Below, piece by piece: positions 9,894 through 18,083 of a stretch of DNA of 34,214 nt (position 1 is the first letter of the stretch; each line of letters begins with the position of its first letter). The notes below the pieces were generated by a model. It saw nothing but the letters and a program-made list of their open reading frames with translations, was not told where the DNA came from and did not search any database. Made by a program: the position numbers and the translations under genes. The DNA is from Prolixibacteraceae bacterium. Its GTDB lineage: Bacteria > Bacteroidota > Bacteroidia > Bacteroidales > Prolixibacteraceae. The DNA lies in the NCBI GenBank assembly GCA_025355875.1, contig JANXYV010000209.1, positions 1 through 34,214 of the forward strand, written 5' to 3'.

Positions 9894-10760
9894 ATGAAAA
9901 GGCACAATCTTTTACTGGTACTCATCTTTTCGACGAGCCTGACCACCTCCATCGCTCAGACAAAAGTTTTAATGAAGGATTGCATATTCCAGCCCGAAGA
10001 CCGGCGGATTGCTGAAGAAAAACTACAATCATTTGCTGCAAAATCGACCTTGTCCATCTCTGAACTCATTCCTGAAATCGGGTATTCATTTCTTGGCACG
10101 CCATACGCTGGGGCTACATTGGAAAATGGTTTGGATGAAAAACTGGTCATCAACCTTCGGGAACTGGATTGTACAACCTTTGTTGAAAACTGCCTTGCGC
10201 TGGCCCGAACCATAAAATCAGGCAAAACTGATTTTGAATCCTATATTTCTGAATTACAACTTATCCGTTACCGGAATGGAATCCGGAATCAATATCCTTC
10301 AAGGTTGCATTACTTCAGCGACTGGATACATAACAACGCCCAAAAGAAAATTATATCCGAAGAACCTAATCAGAAAGGCGAACGTTTTGAAAAAACAGTC
10401 TGTTTTATGAGCACTCATCCGGATAGTTATCAGGTACTTAAAACTCATCCGGAAGTGATATCCATTTTGGCCAACCAGGAAAAAGCACTTTCGTCTGTCG
10501 GTTTTTATTTTTTCCCGAAGAGTAATCCGGAGAATTTGCTCAAAAGCCTGCGCCATGGCGACATTGTTGGATTGACTTCCAGTGTTGAAGGACTGGATAT
10601 CAACCATGTCGGAATTATTGTTTGGAAAGATAACCAGTTTCATTTGCTTCATGCCGGACAAACCGCCAAAAAGGTCGTGATTTCTGAGAGTCCGATTACC
10701 GATTTCATCCTGCCCGCATCCAAAAATTCAGGAATTATGATTGCCCGTCCGGTCTTTTAA
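9894..10760 (+). CDS. DUF1460 (N-acetylmuramoyl-L-alanine amidase-like) exported protein
   Basis: A 288-residue exported protein with signal peptide MKRHNLLLVLIFSTSLTTSIAQ. The body matches DUF1460 (PF07313): LRELDCTTFVENCLALA with the candidate nucleophile Cys93, YPSRLHYFSDWI, and GLDINHVGIIVW with candidate His238. This gives the Cys-His order of the NlpC/P60-like papain-fold amidases. Family members are predicted to cleave peptidoglycan peptides in the periplasm; the exact bond is unknown here. The ATG at 9894 begins the signal peptide. An in-frame ATG at 9843 would add 17 residues that spoil it. The following acyltransferase genes have their own -7 box, so the gene is probably transcribed separately. 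Confidence 0.85.
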   Translation: MKRHNLLLVLIFSTSLTTSIAQTKVLMKDCIFQPEDRRIAEEKLQSFAAKSTLSISELIPEIGYSFLGTPYAGATLENGLDEKLVINLRELDCTTFVENCLALARTIKSGKTDFESYISELQLIRYRNGIRNQYPSRLHYFSDWIHNNAQKKIISEEPNQKGERFEKTVCFMSTHPDSYQVLKTHPEVISILANQEKALSSVGFYFFPKSNPENLLKSLRHGDIVGLTSSVEGLDINHVGIIVWKDNQFHLLHAGQTAKKVVISESPITDFILPASKNSGIMIARPVF

Positions 10761-10803
10761 GTCTATTCCATCCGGATTTGTGAAGCAGGCATTTCGATTT
10801 TGT

Positions 10804-10811
10804 TAATTTTG
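10804..10811 (+). promoter_or_regulatory. -7 promoter box for the first acyltransferase gene
   Basis: TAATTTTG is an exact TAnnTTTG match 21 bp before the ATG at 10833. A TTTG lies at 10777-10780, giving a 23-bp gap, slightly wider than the usual 19-21 bp. A near copy (TAATTTTA, 11809-11816) sits at the same distance before the second paralogue, so the duplication seems to include the promoter. Confidence 0.5.
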
Positions 10812-10832
10812 TGGCGTTCAATTGATAGATAT

Positions 10833-11762
10833 ATGGAAAAATTTGTGGATAACCTGCTCGTTATCTTCTGTAAAATAACTTCGCGCCTTCCTTTTTGGAT
10901 GGTTTATTGCTTAGCCGATTTCTTTTATTTTCTTCTATTTTACGTGTTTAAATATCGACGGAAGATCGTTCATGAAAATCTTATTCGTTCCTTTCCGGAG
11001 AAAAGCCTGAAAGAGATCAGGCAGATTGAAAAGAAGTACTACCACCATTTGAGCGATGTTGGTCTCGAAACCATCAAGTTTTATGGTATGACCGAAAAGC
11101 AGATTGACGAACGCTTTAAAATTTATGGCCTCGATATTTACGAAGAATACTATCGTCAAGGTAAAAGTATTGTTGTACTTGGAATGCACTATAATAATTG
11201 GGAGTGGAGTGGATACATGCAACGATTCATCAAAGCTCAGTTTCTGGTAGTTTATAATCCGGTCAGCAAAAACAAAAAGCTGGAACGGTTTATACTCGAT
11301 ACCCGCGAAAGATTTGGGACGATTTCGGTGCCAGTCAATGAAGCAGTGAGGACTGTGCTCGATTACAACCATAAAAAGTTGAAATGGTGTCTAATGCTTG
11401 CTTCCGACCAGACTGCTCCGGCTGCTTCTCAATTCTGGACCACTTTTCTGAATCAGGAAACCGCATTTTTTATTGTCCCGGCAAAAATCGCGATAAAGAC
11501 CATTCAACCTGTCATCATGCACCACACCCGAAAAATAAGCCGGGGCAGATATGAGGTAATGCACTATAAATTAGTTGATAACCCATCGGATTTTTCGCCG
11601 GAAGAAATCATGATGATTTATGTCAGGAAATTAGAAGAGATTATTCAGGCTGAGCCCGAATATTGGTTGTGGTCGCACCGTCGTTGGAAACATAAGCTAC
11701 CAGTCAATGTTGAACTGCATCAGAATGATGTTGAAGCACAAATCGATCCTGATTTTATTTAG
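10833..11762 (+). CDS. LpxL/HtrB-type lipid A acyltransferase, paralogue 1
   Basis: A 309-residue membrane-associated acyltransferase of the LPLAT superfamily, the class that adds secondary acyl chains to lipid A at the inner face of the inner membrane. There is an N-terminal hydrophobic helix (LADFFYFLLFYVFKY) and the catalytic H-x4-E motif as HYNNWE with His119 and Glu124. The ASDQTAPAASQFWTTF block follows. In the next block, where the neighbouring paralogue reads FFPGPMKIAIKT, this protein reads FFIVPAKIAIKT, so the Pro-Gly pair is replaced by Ile-Val. The ATG at 10833 is preferred to a TTG at 10800 because it matches the paralogue. Whether the altered loop changes acyl-donor choice or activity is open. 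Confidence 0.82.
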   Translation: MEKFVDNLLVIFCKITSRLPFWMVYCLADFFYFLLFYVFKYRRKIVHENLIRSFPEKSLKEIRQIEKKYYHHLSDVGLETIKFYGMTEKQIDERFKIYGLDIYEEYYRQGKSIVVLGMHYNNWEWSGYMQRFIKAQFLVVYNPVSKNKKLERFILDTRERFGTISVPVNEAVRTVLDYNHKKLKWCLMLASDQTAPAASQFWTTFLNQETAFFIVPAKIAIKTIQPVIMHHTRKISRGRYEVMHYKLVDNPSDFSPEEIMMIYVRKLEEIIQAEPEYWLWSHRRWKHKLPVNVELHQNDVEAQIDPDFI

Positions 11763-11834
11763 TAATGGTCATCGATGAATGTTTATTGAGTTATAATTTG
11801 ATTTTTGTTAATTTTATGGTCAAATTTGAATGCA

Positions 11835-12737
11835 ATGGAATCAATTGAAGATAATCTTCTTGTTTTGCTATCCAAAATTACTTCAAAACTTCCTTTTTGG
11901 TTAGTTTACCGAATATCTGATATTTTCTATTTTATTCTATACTATGTATTTAAGTACCGCCGGAAGGTTGTATATGAAAATATTGTTCGTTCCTTTCCGG
12001 AGAAAAGCCCGAAAGAAATCAGGCAGATTGAAAAGAAGTTTTATCATCATTTGAGCGATTTGGGCCTGGAAACCATCAAGTTTTATGGCATGACTGAAAA
12101 ACAAATCGACGAACGCCTGAGGGTTCACAATCTTGACATTTTCGACGAATATTACCAGCAGGGGAAAAGTATCATTGTCTTGGGAATACATTACAACAAC
12201 TGGGAATGGAGCGCTTCGATGCAACGAAATCTGAAGGCAGAATTCCTGATGGTATACAGTCCGACGTTGACTCACAAAAAGACAGAGAAGTTTTTAATTG
12301 AAACCAGGGAACGGTTTGGCGCCAGGTGCGTGCCGATGCAGAATTCGGTCAGGGTTGCCTTCGAGTTTAATCAGGTAGAACGACCTGGTGGACTGATGCT
12401 TGTGGCTGACCAGACTCCACCCGAGAATTCACAGTTCTGGACCACTTTCCTTAACCAGGAAACCGCCTTTTTCCCCGGACCAATGAAGATTGCCATCAAA
12501 ACCAATCAACCGGTCATCATGCACCATACCCGCAAGGTTGGACGTGGACGCTACGAGGTTTTTCATTATAAACTGGTTGAGAAACCTTCGGAAGTTCAAC
12601 CCGAAGAAATCCTCATGAAATACCTGACCAAACTGGAGGAAATCATACGCGAAGAACCCGAATACTGGCTGTGGTCGCATCGCCGATGGAAGCATAAACG
12701 ACCGGCCAACATCAGATTGCACGAGCGGACAAATTAA
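11835..12737 (+). CDS. LpxL/HtrB-type lipid A acyltransferase, paralogue 2
   Basis: A 300-residue tandem paralogue of the preceding gene, alike along nearly the whole length (for example SFPEKSPKEIRQIEKKFYHH and ETIKFYGMTEKQIDER) and starting 72 bp after its stop. It has the H-x4-E motif as HYNNWE (His119, Glu124), the VADQTPPENSQFWTTF block and an intact FFPGPMKIA motif. It is probably an inner-membrane lipid A secondary acyltransferase. Two such enzymes side by side would allow two different acyl additions, or one may be in decline. The ATG at 11835 aligns with the start of the first paralogue; a TTG at 11805 would only add leader sequence overlapping the -7-like box. Confidence 0.85.
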   Translation: MESIEDNLLVLLSKITSKLPFWLVYRISDIFYFILYYVFKYRRKVVYENIVRSFPEKSPKEIRQIEKKFYHHLSDLGLETIKFYGMTEKQIDERLRVHNLDIFDEYYQQGKSIIVLGIHYNNWEWSASMQRNLKAEFLMVYSPTLTHKKTEKFLIETRERFGARCVPMQNSVRVAFEFNQVERPGGLMLVADQTPPENSQFWTTFLNQETAFFPGPMKIAIKTNQPVIMHHTRKVGRGRYEVFHYKLVEKPSEVQPEEILMKYLTKLEEIIREEPEYWLWSHRRWKHKRPANIRLHERTN

Positions 12738-12785
12738 TTTGCAGCGAATTGGCTTTTTCATTATATTTATCAAAAACTAACCTAT

Positions 12786-13436
12786 ATGAAAAAGCTACTC
12801 TTCGCCCTGTCAATCCTGGTCGTCACTTCATGTATGAATCAAAATTCCAAAAATTCATCGAGCCAGAATGCACGTTCGCATTATCTGGATACCCTGATTT
12901 CAGGCAAACGATTGATTATCAAAGACACGACGCAATACTCGTCGTTTTTTGTTCATGAACTCAAAGAAATGTCGTGTTACGAATCATTGAAGCTGATCGA
13001 CGACAGTTTAATTGTTTGTTCCATAGCAAATACCAGGCCTGATTCCATAGTTTTGAAACCGTTTACCAGCCGGAATGTCTTTCCTACAAATCTTGAACTC
13101 AGCAAGGAGATCAGGTTCTCGACCAAACTTCAGGAGAAAAACTTCAACCTGATTCTGAAAAGGACCAATTTTACCAATATCGGATACCAGCTGAAACAGA
13201 ACGGGAAAACGATTAAATCGGGAACAGCTATCCTTCAGGCTTCCTTTTTCTTTGGCGCCGAAAACATGCCGGATGAAAATGGAGAACAGATATTCCTGAA
13301 CCAATACATTGATAAAAAGGGATTTCATTCCTATATTCTGGTAGACATTACGAAAGCTGAAAGAGCTGCTGTTACTTATTGTCCGGATGGGAAAACTGAA
13401 AAATATGAAACCTTACCGATCTTTATCAGAGAATGA
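12786..13436 (+). CDS. Predicted lipoprotein, unknown function
   Basis: A 216-residue protein with a lipoprotein signal (MKKLLFALSILVVTSC, Cys16) followed by an Asn/Ser-rich linker typical of exported lipoproteins. I do not recognise the rest. It appears to be a beta-rich domain with a stretch (LILKRTNFTNIGYQLKQNGK) reminiscent of a small immunoglobulin-like or lipocalin-like fold, but that is a guess. Its stop codon overlaps the start of the CPBP protease gene (ATGA at 13433), so the two are probably translationally coupled and may act together at the envelope. Confidence 0.7.
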   Translation: MKKLLFALSILVVTSCMNQNSKNSSSQNARSHYLDTLISGKRLIIKDTTQYSSFFVHELKEMSCYESLKLIDDSLIVCSIANTRPDSIVLKPFTSRNVFPTNLELSKEIRFSTKLQEKNFNLILKRTNFTNIGYQLKQNGKTIKSGTAILQASFFFGAENMPDENGEQIFLNQYIDKKGFHSYILVDITKAERAAVTYCPDGKTEKYETLPIFIRE

Positions 13437-14266
13437 TAGACCACTACCCCACCCCGAAAAATGTTGCTGGTTTGTTTGGGTACTTGTTAATGGTTTCAGT
13501 AGTTAGTTTTGTGGTTCTGAAACTGATCTCCAGGTTCACCTTTCAATTCAATGATTCATTCATTCAAATACTTGCAGAACTGATTGCCTATTTGCTTGTT
13601 TCGAAGCGCTACCTGAAAAAGAAAAGAGAAATCAATCAGGAGAACTATTTTCTGCGCACCGAAAAGATACGCTTTACATCGTGGGCTCTAATCCTTGGTC
13701 TACTAGTCCTGATGAGCATCATTGTTACTCCAATTCTGAATCTGATCCCAGTTCCTGACTGGTTTATTAAGATCATGAAAGAGGTAATCTCTGATGACAG
13801 GTACTCGTTTTTATCAGTCGTGGTGGTTGCACCGGTATTTGAAGAAATTATCATGCGTGGAATCATCCTGGATGGGTTTTTAAAGAGGTACGATCCCAAA
13901 AAAGCCATCCTCTATTCCAGCCTGATATTCGGAATCATCCATTTGAATCCCTGGCAGTTTATTGATGCTTTTATTGGAGGAGTGTACATTGGCTGGATTT
14001 ATCACCGGACCCGTTCAATCATTCCCTGCATCGCGATTCATGCGCTCAACAACCTGATTGCATTTTCAATGTCCCTGCTTCCTGAAGGCAATATCCTGAC
14101 AAAGAATCCGATTGTTGGCAATTGGCCATTGTACATGCTGTTTATTCTTTTAGCCGGAATCTTGTTCTATTACGGAATTCAGAAATTGGACAAAAAATTG
14201 GAAGAAAAACCAGTGGAGAGCGGAGCAGAATTGGGTTCTGACCCCATTCACTTCTCTGAGGAATAA
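13433..14266 (+). CDS. CPBP-family intramembrane glutamic endopeptidase
   Basis: A polytopic membrane protein of 277 residues from the CPBP/Abi (Rce1-like) family. The three family motifs are present: APVFEEIIMRG with Glu137, Glu138 and Arg142; FGIIHLNPWQF with His170; and IAIHALNN with His203 and Asn206. Hydrophobic segments flank them, and two more lie at the N-terminus (LMVSVVSFVVLKLI) and C-terminus (LYMLFILLAGILFYYGI). Members cleave substrates inside the membrane or act in bacteriocin self-immunity or membrane-protein maintenance; the substrate is unknown here. It overlaps the upstream lipoprotein gene by 4 bp, suggesting coupled expression. The tail is charged and cytoplasmic-looking. 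Confidence 0.88.
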   Translation: MIDHYPTPKNVAGLFGYLLMVSVVSFVVLKLISRFTFQFNDSFIQILAELIAYLLVSKRYLKKKREINQENYFLRTEKIRFTSWALILGLLVLMSIIVTPILNLIPVPDWFIKIMKEVISDDRYSFLSVVVVAPVFEEIIMRGIILDGFLKRYDPKKAILYSSLIFGIIHLNPWQFIDAFIGGVYIGWIYHRTRSIIPCIAIHALNNLIAFSMSLLPEGNILTKNPIVGNWPLYMLFILLAGILFYYGIQKLDKKLEEKPVESGAELGSDPIHFSEE

Positions 14267-14301
14267 AGGAATTTAGGCCATGTCAAAATATATCAAATAG
14301 T

Positions 14302-14367
14302 TTACTCCGGATTCGCTTTGTAATACCTCCGAAACAACACTTTCTTCAAATCGCGAAAGATAGTAAC
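14302..14367 (-). pseudogene. Remnant of the small conserved gene D (third copy)
   Basis: On the minus strand, 14361 down to 14317 translates to IFRDLKKVLFRRYYK, the conserved C-terminus of the D protein (intact at 27955-28323), followed by a few diverged residues and a stop at 14302-14304. The N-terminal two thirds are not recognisable. The rest of the 337-bp gap between the CPBP gene and the leucine-rich lipoprotein gene (14368-14603) is AT-rich and holds only a -7 box at 14562. The remnant indicates that the accessory block starting here once had a D gene at this edge as well. Confidence 0.75.
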
Positions 14368-14561
14368 ACGCAACTTTTTTCTCATCTGACTGTTAACCTT
14401 TAAAAACCTTATATCAGCTTTATTCCTTAAGCTCAATTCAATCGTTTTGCCCAAACAAGATCGATGTCTTTTGATCAATGCAGTATCATAAGCTCAAATG
14501 CGTTCTCTTAACTTTCTTCATCTACTACAAATTGAGTATATATTAAGATTTTTTTGTCCTG

Positions 14562-14569
14562 TATTTTTG
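14562..14569 (+). promoter_or_regulatory. -7 promoter box for the leucine-rich lipoprotein gene
   Basis: TATTTTTG is an exact TAnnTTTG match 34 bp before the ATG at 14604. No good -33 element is visible at the expected spacing. Confidence 0.4.
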
Positions 14570-14603
14570 ATGTATTCTATTTCGCAACTCTAAAGTTTAT
14601 CAG

Positions 14604-17600
14604 ATGAAAAAGCTATTCCTTTTCTGCATTGTTTTTATTGGTCTCATCTTTGCCAGTTGCAATAAAAATGACACTGGCAATGTTCCAGATCCTGATCCAA
14701 TTCCGGCACTCCCGGTAGAAGGAGTTAAAATCAGCACCTCCGTGTTTGGCCGGATCGTTGACGAAAAGGATGAGCCAATCAGTGGAGTTCAGGTATCCGG
14801 TGGAGGTGTTATCGTTTCAACTGATCTGAACGGCATTTTTATATTGAATGATGTCATGCTTGATCAAGCAAGAGCATACATTACAGCTACCAAAACAGGC
14901 TATTTCAAAGGTTCGCGAATTTTCAGGCCGGTAAAAGATGGCATGTCAAAACCACCGTTAATCAAATTATTGGCCCAAAAAAGTATCGGTACTATTAATG
15001 CGACTGCCGGTGGTAGTGTCCAGACTTCCGGAGGCATAAAAGTTGAATTACCGGCGAATGCATTAGATGGATATAACGGACAGGTGAATGTTGTGGCTGC
15101 ATATATCAACCCGACGAGTCCCGATTTTTTTGCCCGAATGCCGGGAGATCTGGCTGCCGATAATTCGGGAAACGCAAGGGGATCGCTTATTTCATATGGA
15201 ATGTGCAACATTGATCTTCTGGATGACAACGGAAATAAGGTAAAGTTAAAATCCGGCTTTCAGGCAACTATTACTTCACCAGTGCCGCAAAGTTTACAGC
15301 AGTTTGCTACAACTACTATTGACATGTGGCATTTTGATGAAACCGCAGGTATCTGGAAACAGGAAGGCGTAGGCACCTATCAAAACGGCGTATATACCGG
15401 CAAGGTAAGCCATTTTTCAACATGGAACTGGGACCACTGGTCAACATACATGGTTATACCCATCATTTTCAGATGGATTGTTCCTATTATTTCAAGTATG
15501 CCACCTGAAGATGTTGATCATGTCTTAAGTAATCCTCCTGATTTTATAGTGCAGGTTAGAGATAAAAAAACAAAAAACACACTCTATACGACCACTCTTC
15601 CGCCACTTACCAGAAATATTACTGGCCCTGCCGGTGCCAGTGAGACTGTTACTTTACCAATTCCACAAATGACAGAAGATATGGAAGTGACCATTCAGCC
15701 GGTACAACCAGGTGGTCCGGATTATCCAACCCATGATAATTATACACCAACTGCCGATGAAGTGCAGCCACTTCCTACAACTTTTGCTACTGATCAGGAA
15801 AGTGTTACCACAGATTATACACCGAAAACTCCACCTGTTCCTCTTGTAATTACTATTCCCCCTGGAGGCGAAGTTGGTTCAGGCCAAACTATTGTAAATG
15901 TAAACGGCAAGGCGATTAATTGCAGTAACAACCCGGTAAAGAGCGGATATGCATTTTTAAGCATGCGTGCCGGCAATACCATTGTAAAAAGCACAACATC
16001 ACCCATATTCGGGACTGAAGGGCGGTTTACAGCGCAATATTTCTTTGATTCAGCCATGCCTCATAATGTTGACAATGTTGTATTAACTGTTTATGATACA
16101 CAAACCGGCAAAAGAAGTAAAGATAAGAAATATAATGTAAATCCATCCAATCCATATATGATCCCCAATCCTGTAATCGTATGCGACGATTCGGGAAGTA
16201 CAAGCCAGGGGAAAACATACAAGGGGGATTATACCATATCCAGCGCGGCCACATTGAAAGCTTTTATTGATTCTGCCTATACAGAGGTAACCGGAATGCT
16301 CACGGTGCAGGGTAGCGAAATAACGGATCTGGGCGGCATTATTGCATTAAAGAAGGTTGGCGGTCTGTCTGTGAGCCAGACCGCAATTACCAGCCTTGGT
16401 GGTGTAGCTGAACTGGAAGAGATGAGTTATCTGGGTTTGTACTACAATAACCAACTTACCTTAGCTAATTTTCCAAAGCTAACGAATAAAAATATGGATT
16501 CAGGACTACGTGTAAATGGCAATCTTTCATTGGTAGGGCTTACATTGCCTTCAATAGAAAGCATGGCCACAGTTGGTGGTAACTATATTTCAATTATCAA
16601 TCATCCACTGCTGAAAACCCTTTCCATCCCGAATTTGAAATCGGTTGATAAATGTGACCATATAGAGATTGTTGGCACCGCATTGGAAAACCTTAATACA
16701 TTTTCAAATACCAGTGGCACACTTGGTCCGTGGGGATTGAGGATTGAAGATAATGCAAACCTCAGCTCGGTAAGCGGTTTAAGCAAAATTGTAGCTTCAG
16801 GCAGATTGGCGGTAACTAATTGTGCAAAGCTGACAAGCCTTGCCGGGATTAACATTCCTGCCGACTTAGGTGATTGGGTTAAAATAACTTCAAATCCATT
16901 GCTTACTGATATAAGCGTAGTTGCCAATAAATTGAAAACGGTTGGAGACCTAACAATCAGCAAAAACGATGTACTTGAGCAAATCAATTTGCCTTTGCTT
17001 GAAAGTGCAACAAGTGTAGTTACAGAAAATAATATCGCAATCAATCAGATCAGTGTGCCAAAGCTGAAGGTGTCCCCTTCCGTAGTATTGACAAACTTTC
17101 CCAAACTTTCGACTTTCAATATGGATGCACTGGAAACAGTAAGCTGGTTATCTATCGATGGCGGGTACAGTGCAACGCAGGCATTGACGGCCATTGACCT
17201 CCCTCAATTGAAAACCTGCACCTACTTCAAACTTTCGAATTTAGCGGCTGTAACAAATTTGGATGGATTTAATAACCTGACGACAGTTTCGCCCGGATAT
17301 TTTGTAATCAGCAATGCCAATATTGCCGGAGCAGATGTAAAACTTAAAACAATCAATGGCTTCAATAAATTAACTACTGTTACAGCAGCATTTGATGTTA
17401 GCGCTGCTTCAGGATCTGGTTTGACCGGGCCACTAACTACGATTCAAGGGTTTCAGCAACTGACTTCTGTTCACGACTTCGGAATAGGAGGAAAAAAACT
17501 GGAAGATATTTCAGGCTTTAAAAACCTTAAAACCATAACGGCCAATGCATCCATAACGAATACAGCATTAAAAAATCTCGATGAATTGCCGGCTCTGGAA

Positions 17601-17981
17601 TCCATTGGAGCGCAATTCCAGATCAATGGAAATCCCGTTTTAACTGATATAAAAGGGTTAATATCCTTAACTGCTATGGGTGGAATTTACTTTTATACCA
17701 ATCCGGAATTACTGAGTTTGGAAGGACTGGAGAAAATTACATCTGTACCAAACGATATGCAGATAGGCAATAATTTCAAACTGACGAATCTGGACGGGTT
17801 AATCAATTTAGTGGGCTCAATAAATGGCATTTGGATATCCGGCAATACGGGCCTGACAGATTTCTGCGGCCTCACAAAGTTAATCAATGGTGGTGGCACT
17901 ATCAGCAATTATCAGGTAAGCAGCAACGGATATAATCCAACGATTCAGGATATTCAGAATGGCAATTGTATGAAAAGGTAA
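14604..17981 (+). CDS. Surface lipoprotein with carboxypeptidase-regulatory-like and leucine-rich (receptor-L-like) repeats
   Basis: A 1125-residue lipoprotein: signal MKKLFLFCIVFIGLIFASC with lipidated Cys19, then an Asp/Pro linker. Residues about 45-120 resemble a carboxypeptidase regulatory-like beta domain (VFGRIVDEKDEPISGVQVSG). Residues about 125-275 are a second beta region of the kind found next to it in other large exported proteins (VELPANALDGYNGQVNVVAA, then VSHFSTWNWD). From about 540 to the end there are many leucine-rich units of the L-x-x-I-x-x-x-P/N-x-L-x-x-L type, as in receptor-L or BspA-like domains. It is probably anchored in the outer membrane and binds protein or glycan ligands; that role is inference. 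There is no T9SS sorting domain. It is the first gene of the accessory block. Confidence 0.75.
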   Translation: MKKLFLFCIVFIGLIFASCNKNDTGNVPDPDPIPALPVEGVKISTSVFGRIVDEKDEPISGVQVSGGGVIVSTDLNGIFILNDVMLDQARAYITATKTGYFKGSRIFRPVKDGMSKPPLIKLLAQKSIGTINATAGGSVQTSGGIKVELPANALDGYNGQVNVVAAYINPTSPDFFARMPGDLAADNSGNARGSLISYGMCNIDLLDDNGNKVKLKSGFQATITSPVPQSLQQFATTTIDMWHFDETAGIWKQEGVGTYQNGVYTGKVSHFSTWNWDHWSTYMVIPIIFRWIVPIISSMPPEDVDHVLSNPPDFIVQVRDKKTKNTLYTTTLPPLTRNITGPAGASETVTLPIPQMTEDMEVTIQPVQPGGPDYPTHDNYTPTADEVQPLPTTFATDQESVTTDYTPKTPPVPLVITIPPGGEVGSGQTIVNVNGKAINCSNNPVKSGYAFLSMRAGNTIVKSTTSPIFGTEGRFTAQYFFDSAMPHNVDNVVLTVYDTQTGKRSKDKKYNVNPSNPYMIPNPVIVCDDSGSTSQGKTYKGDYTISSAATLKAFIDSAYTEVTGMLTVQGSEITDLGGIIALKKVGGLSVSQTAITSLGGVAELEEMSYLGLYYNNQLTLANFPKLTNKNMDSGLRVNGNLSLVGLTLPSIESMATVGGNYISIINHPLLKTLSIPNLKSVDKCDHIEIVGTALENLNTFSNTSGTLGPWGLRIEDNANLSSVSGLSKIVASGRLAVTNCAKLTSLAGINIPADLGDWVKITSNPLLTDISVVANKLKTVGDLTISKNDVLEQINLPLLESATSVVTENNIAINQISVPKLKVSPSVVLTNFPKLSTFNMDALETVSWLSIDGGYSATQALTAIDLPQLKTCTYFKLSNLAAVTNLDGFNNLTTVSPGYFVISNANIAGADVKLKTINGFNKLTTVTAAFDVSAASGSGLTGPLTTIQGFQQLTSVHDFGIGGKKLEDISGFKNLKTITANASITNTALKNLDELPALESIGAQFQINGNPVLTDIKGLISLTAMGGIYFYTNPELLSLEGLEKITSVPNDMQIGNNFKLTNLDGLINLVGSINGIWISGNTGLTDFCGLTKLINGGGTISNYQVSSNGYNPTIQDIQNGNCMKR

Positions 17982-18006
17982 TGAGACAGACTACAACTGC
18001 GACCAT

Positions 18007-18041
18007 GCAGGCATCTCTATATGGATAATAGAGCTGCCTGC
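18007..18041 (+). terminator. Hairpin after the leucine-rich lipoprotein gene
   Basis: Arms 18007-18020 and 18028-18041 (GCAGGCATCTCTAT and ATAGAGCTGCCTGC) pair over 14 bp with one mismatch around a 7-base loop, 26 bp after the stop codon. No T-tract follows, so it may be a weak terminator or an mRNA-stabilising hairpin. Confidence 0.5.
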
Positions 18042-18083
18042 TTCCGCTCTGCATTGAAATAACCAATTCAAAACCCGAACACG

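Noticed and set aside
10299-10661. Minus-strand frame within the DUF1460 gene
   Set aside because: It is a shadow of a well-supported coding region with complete family motifs.
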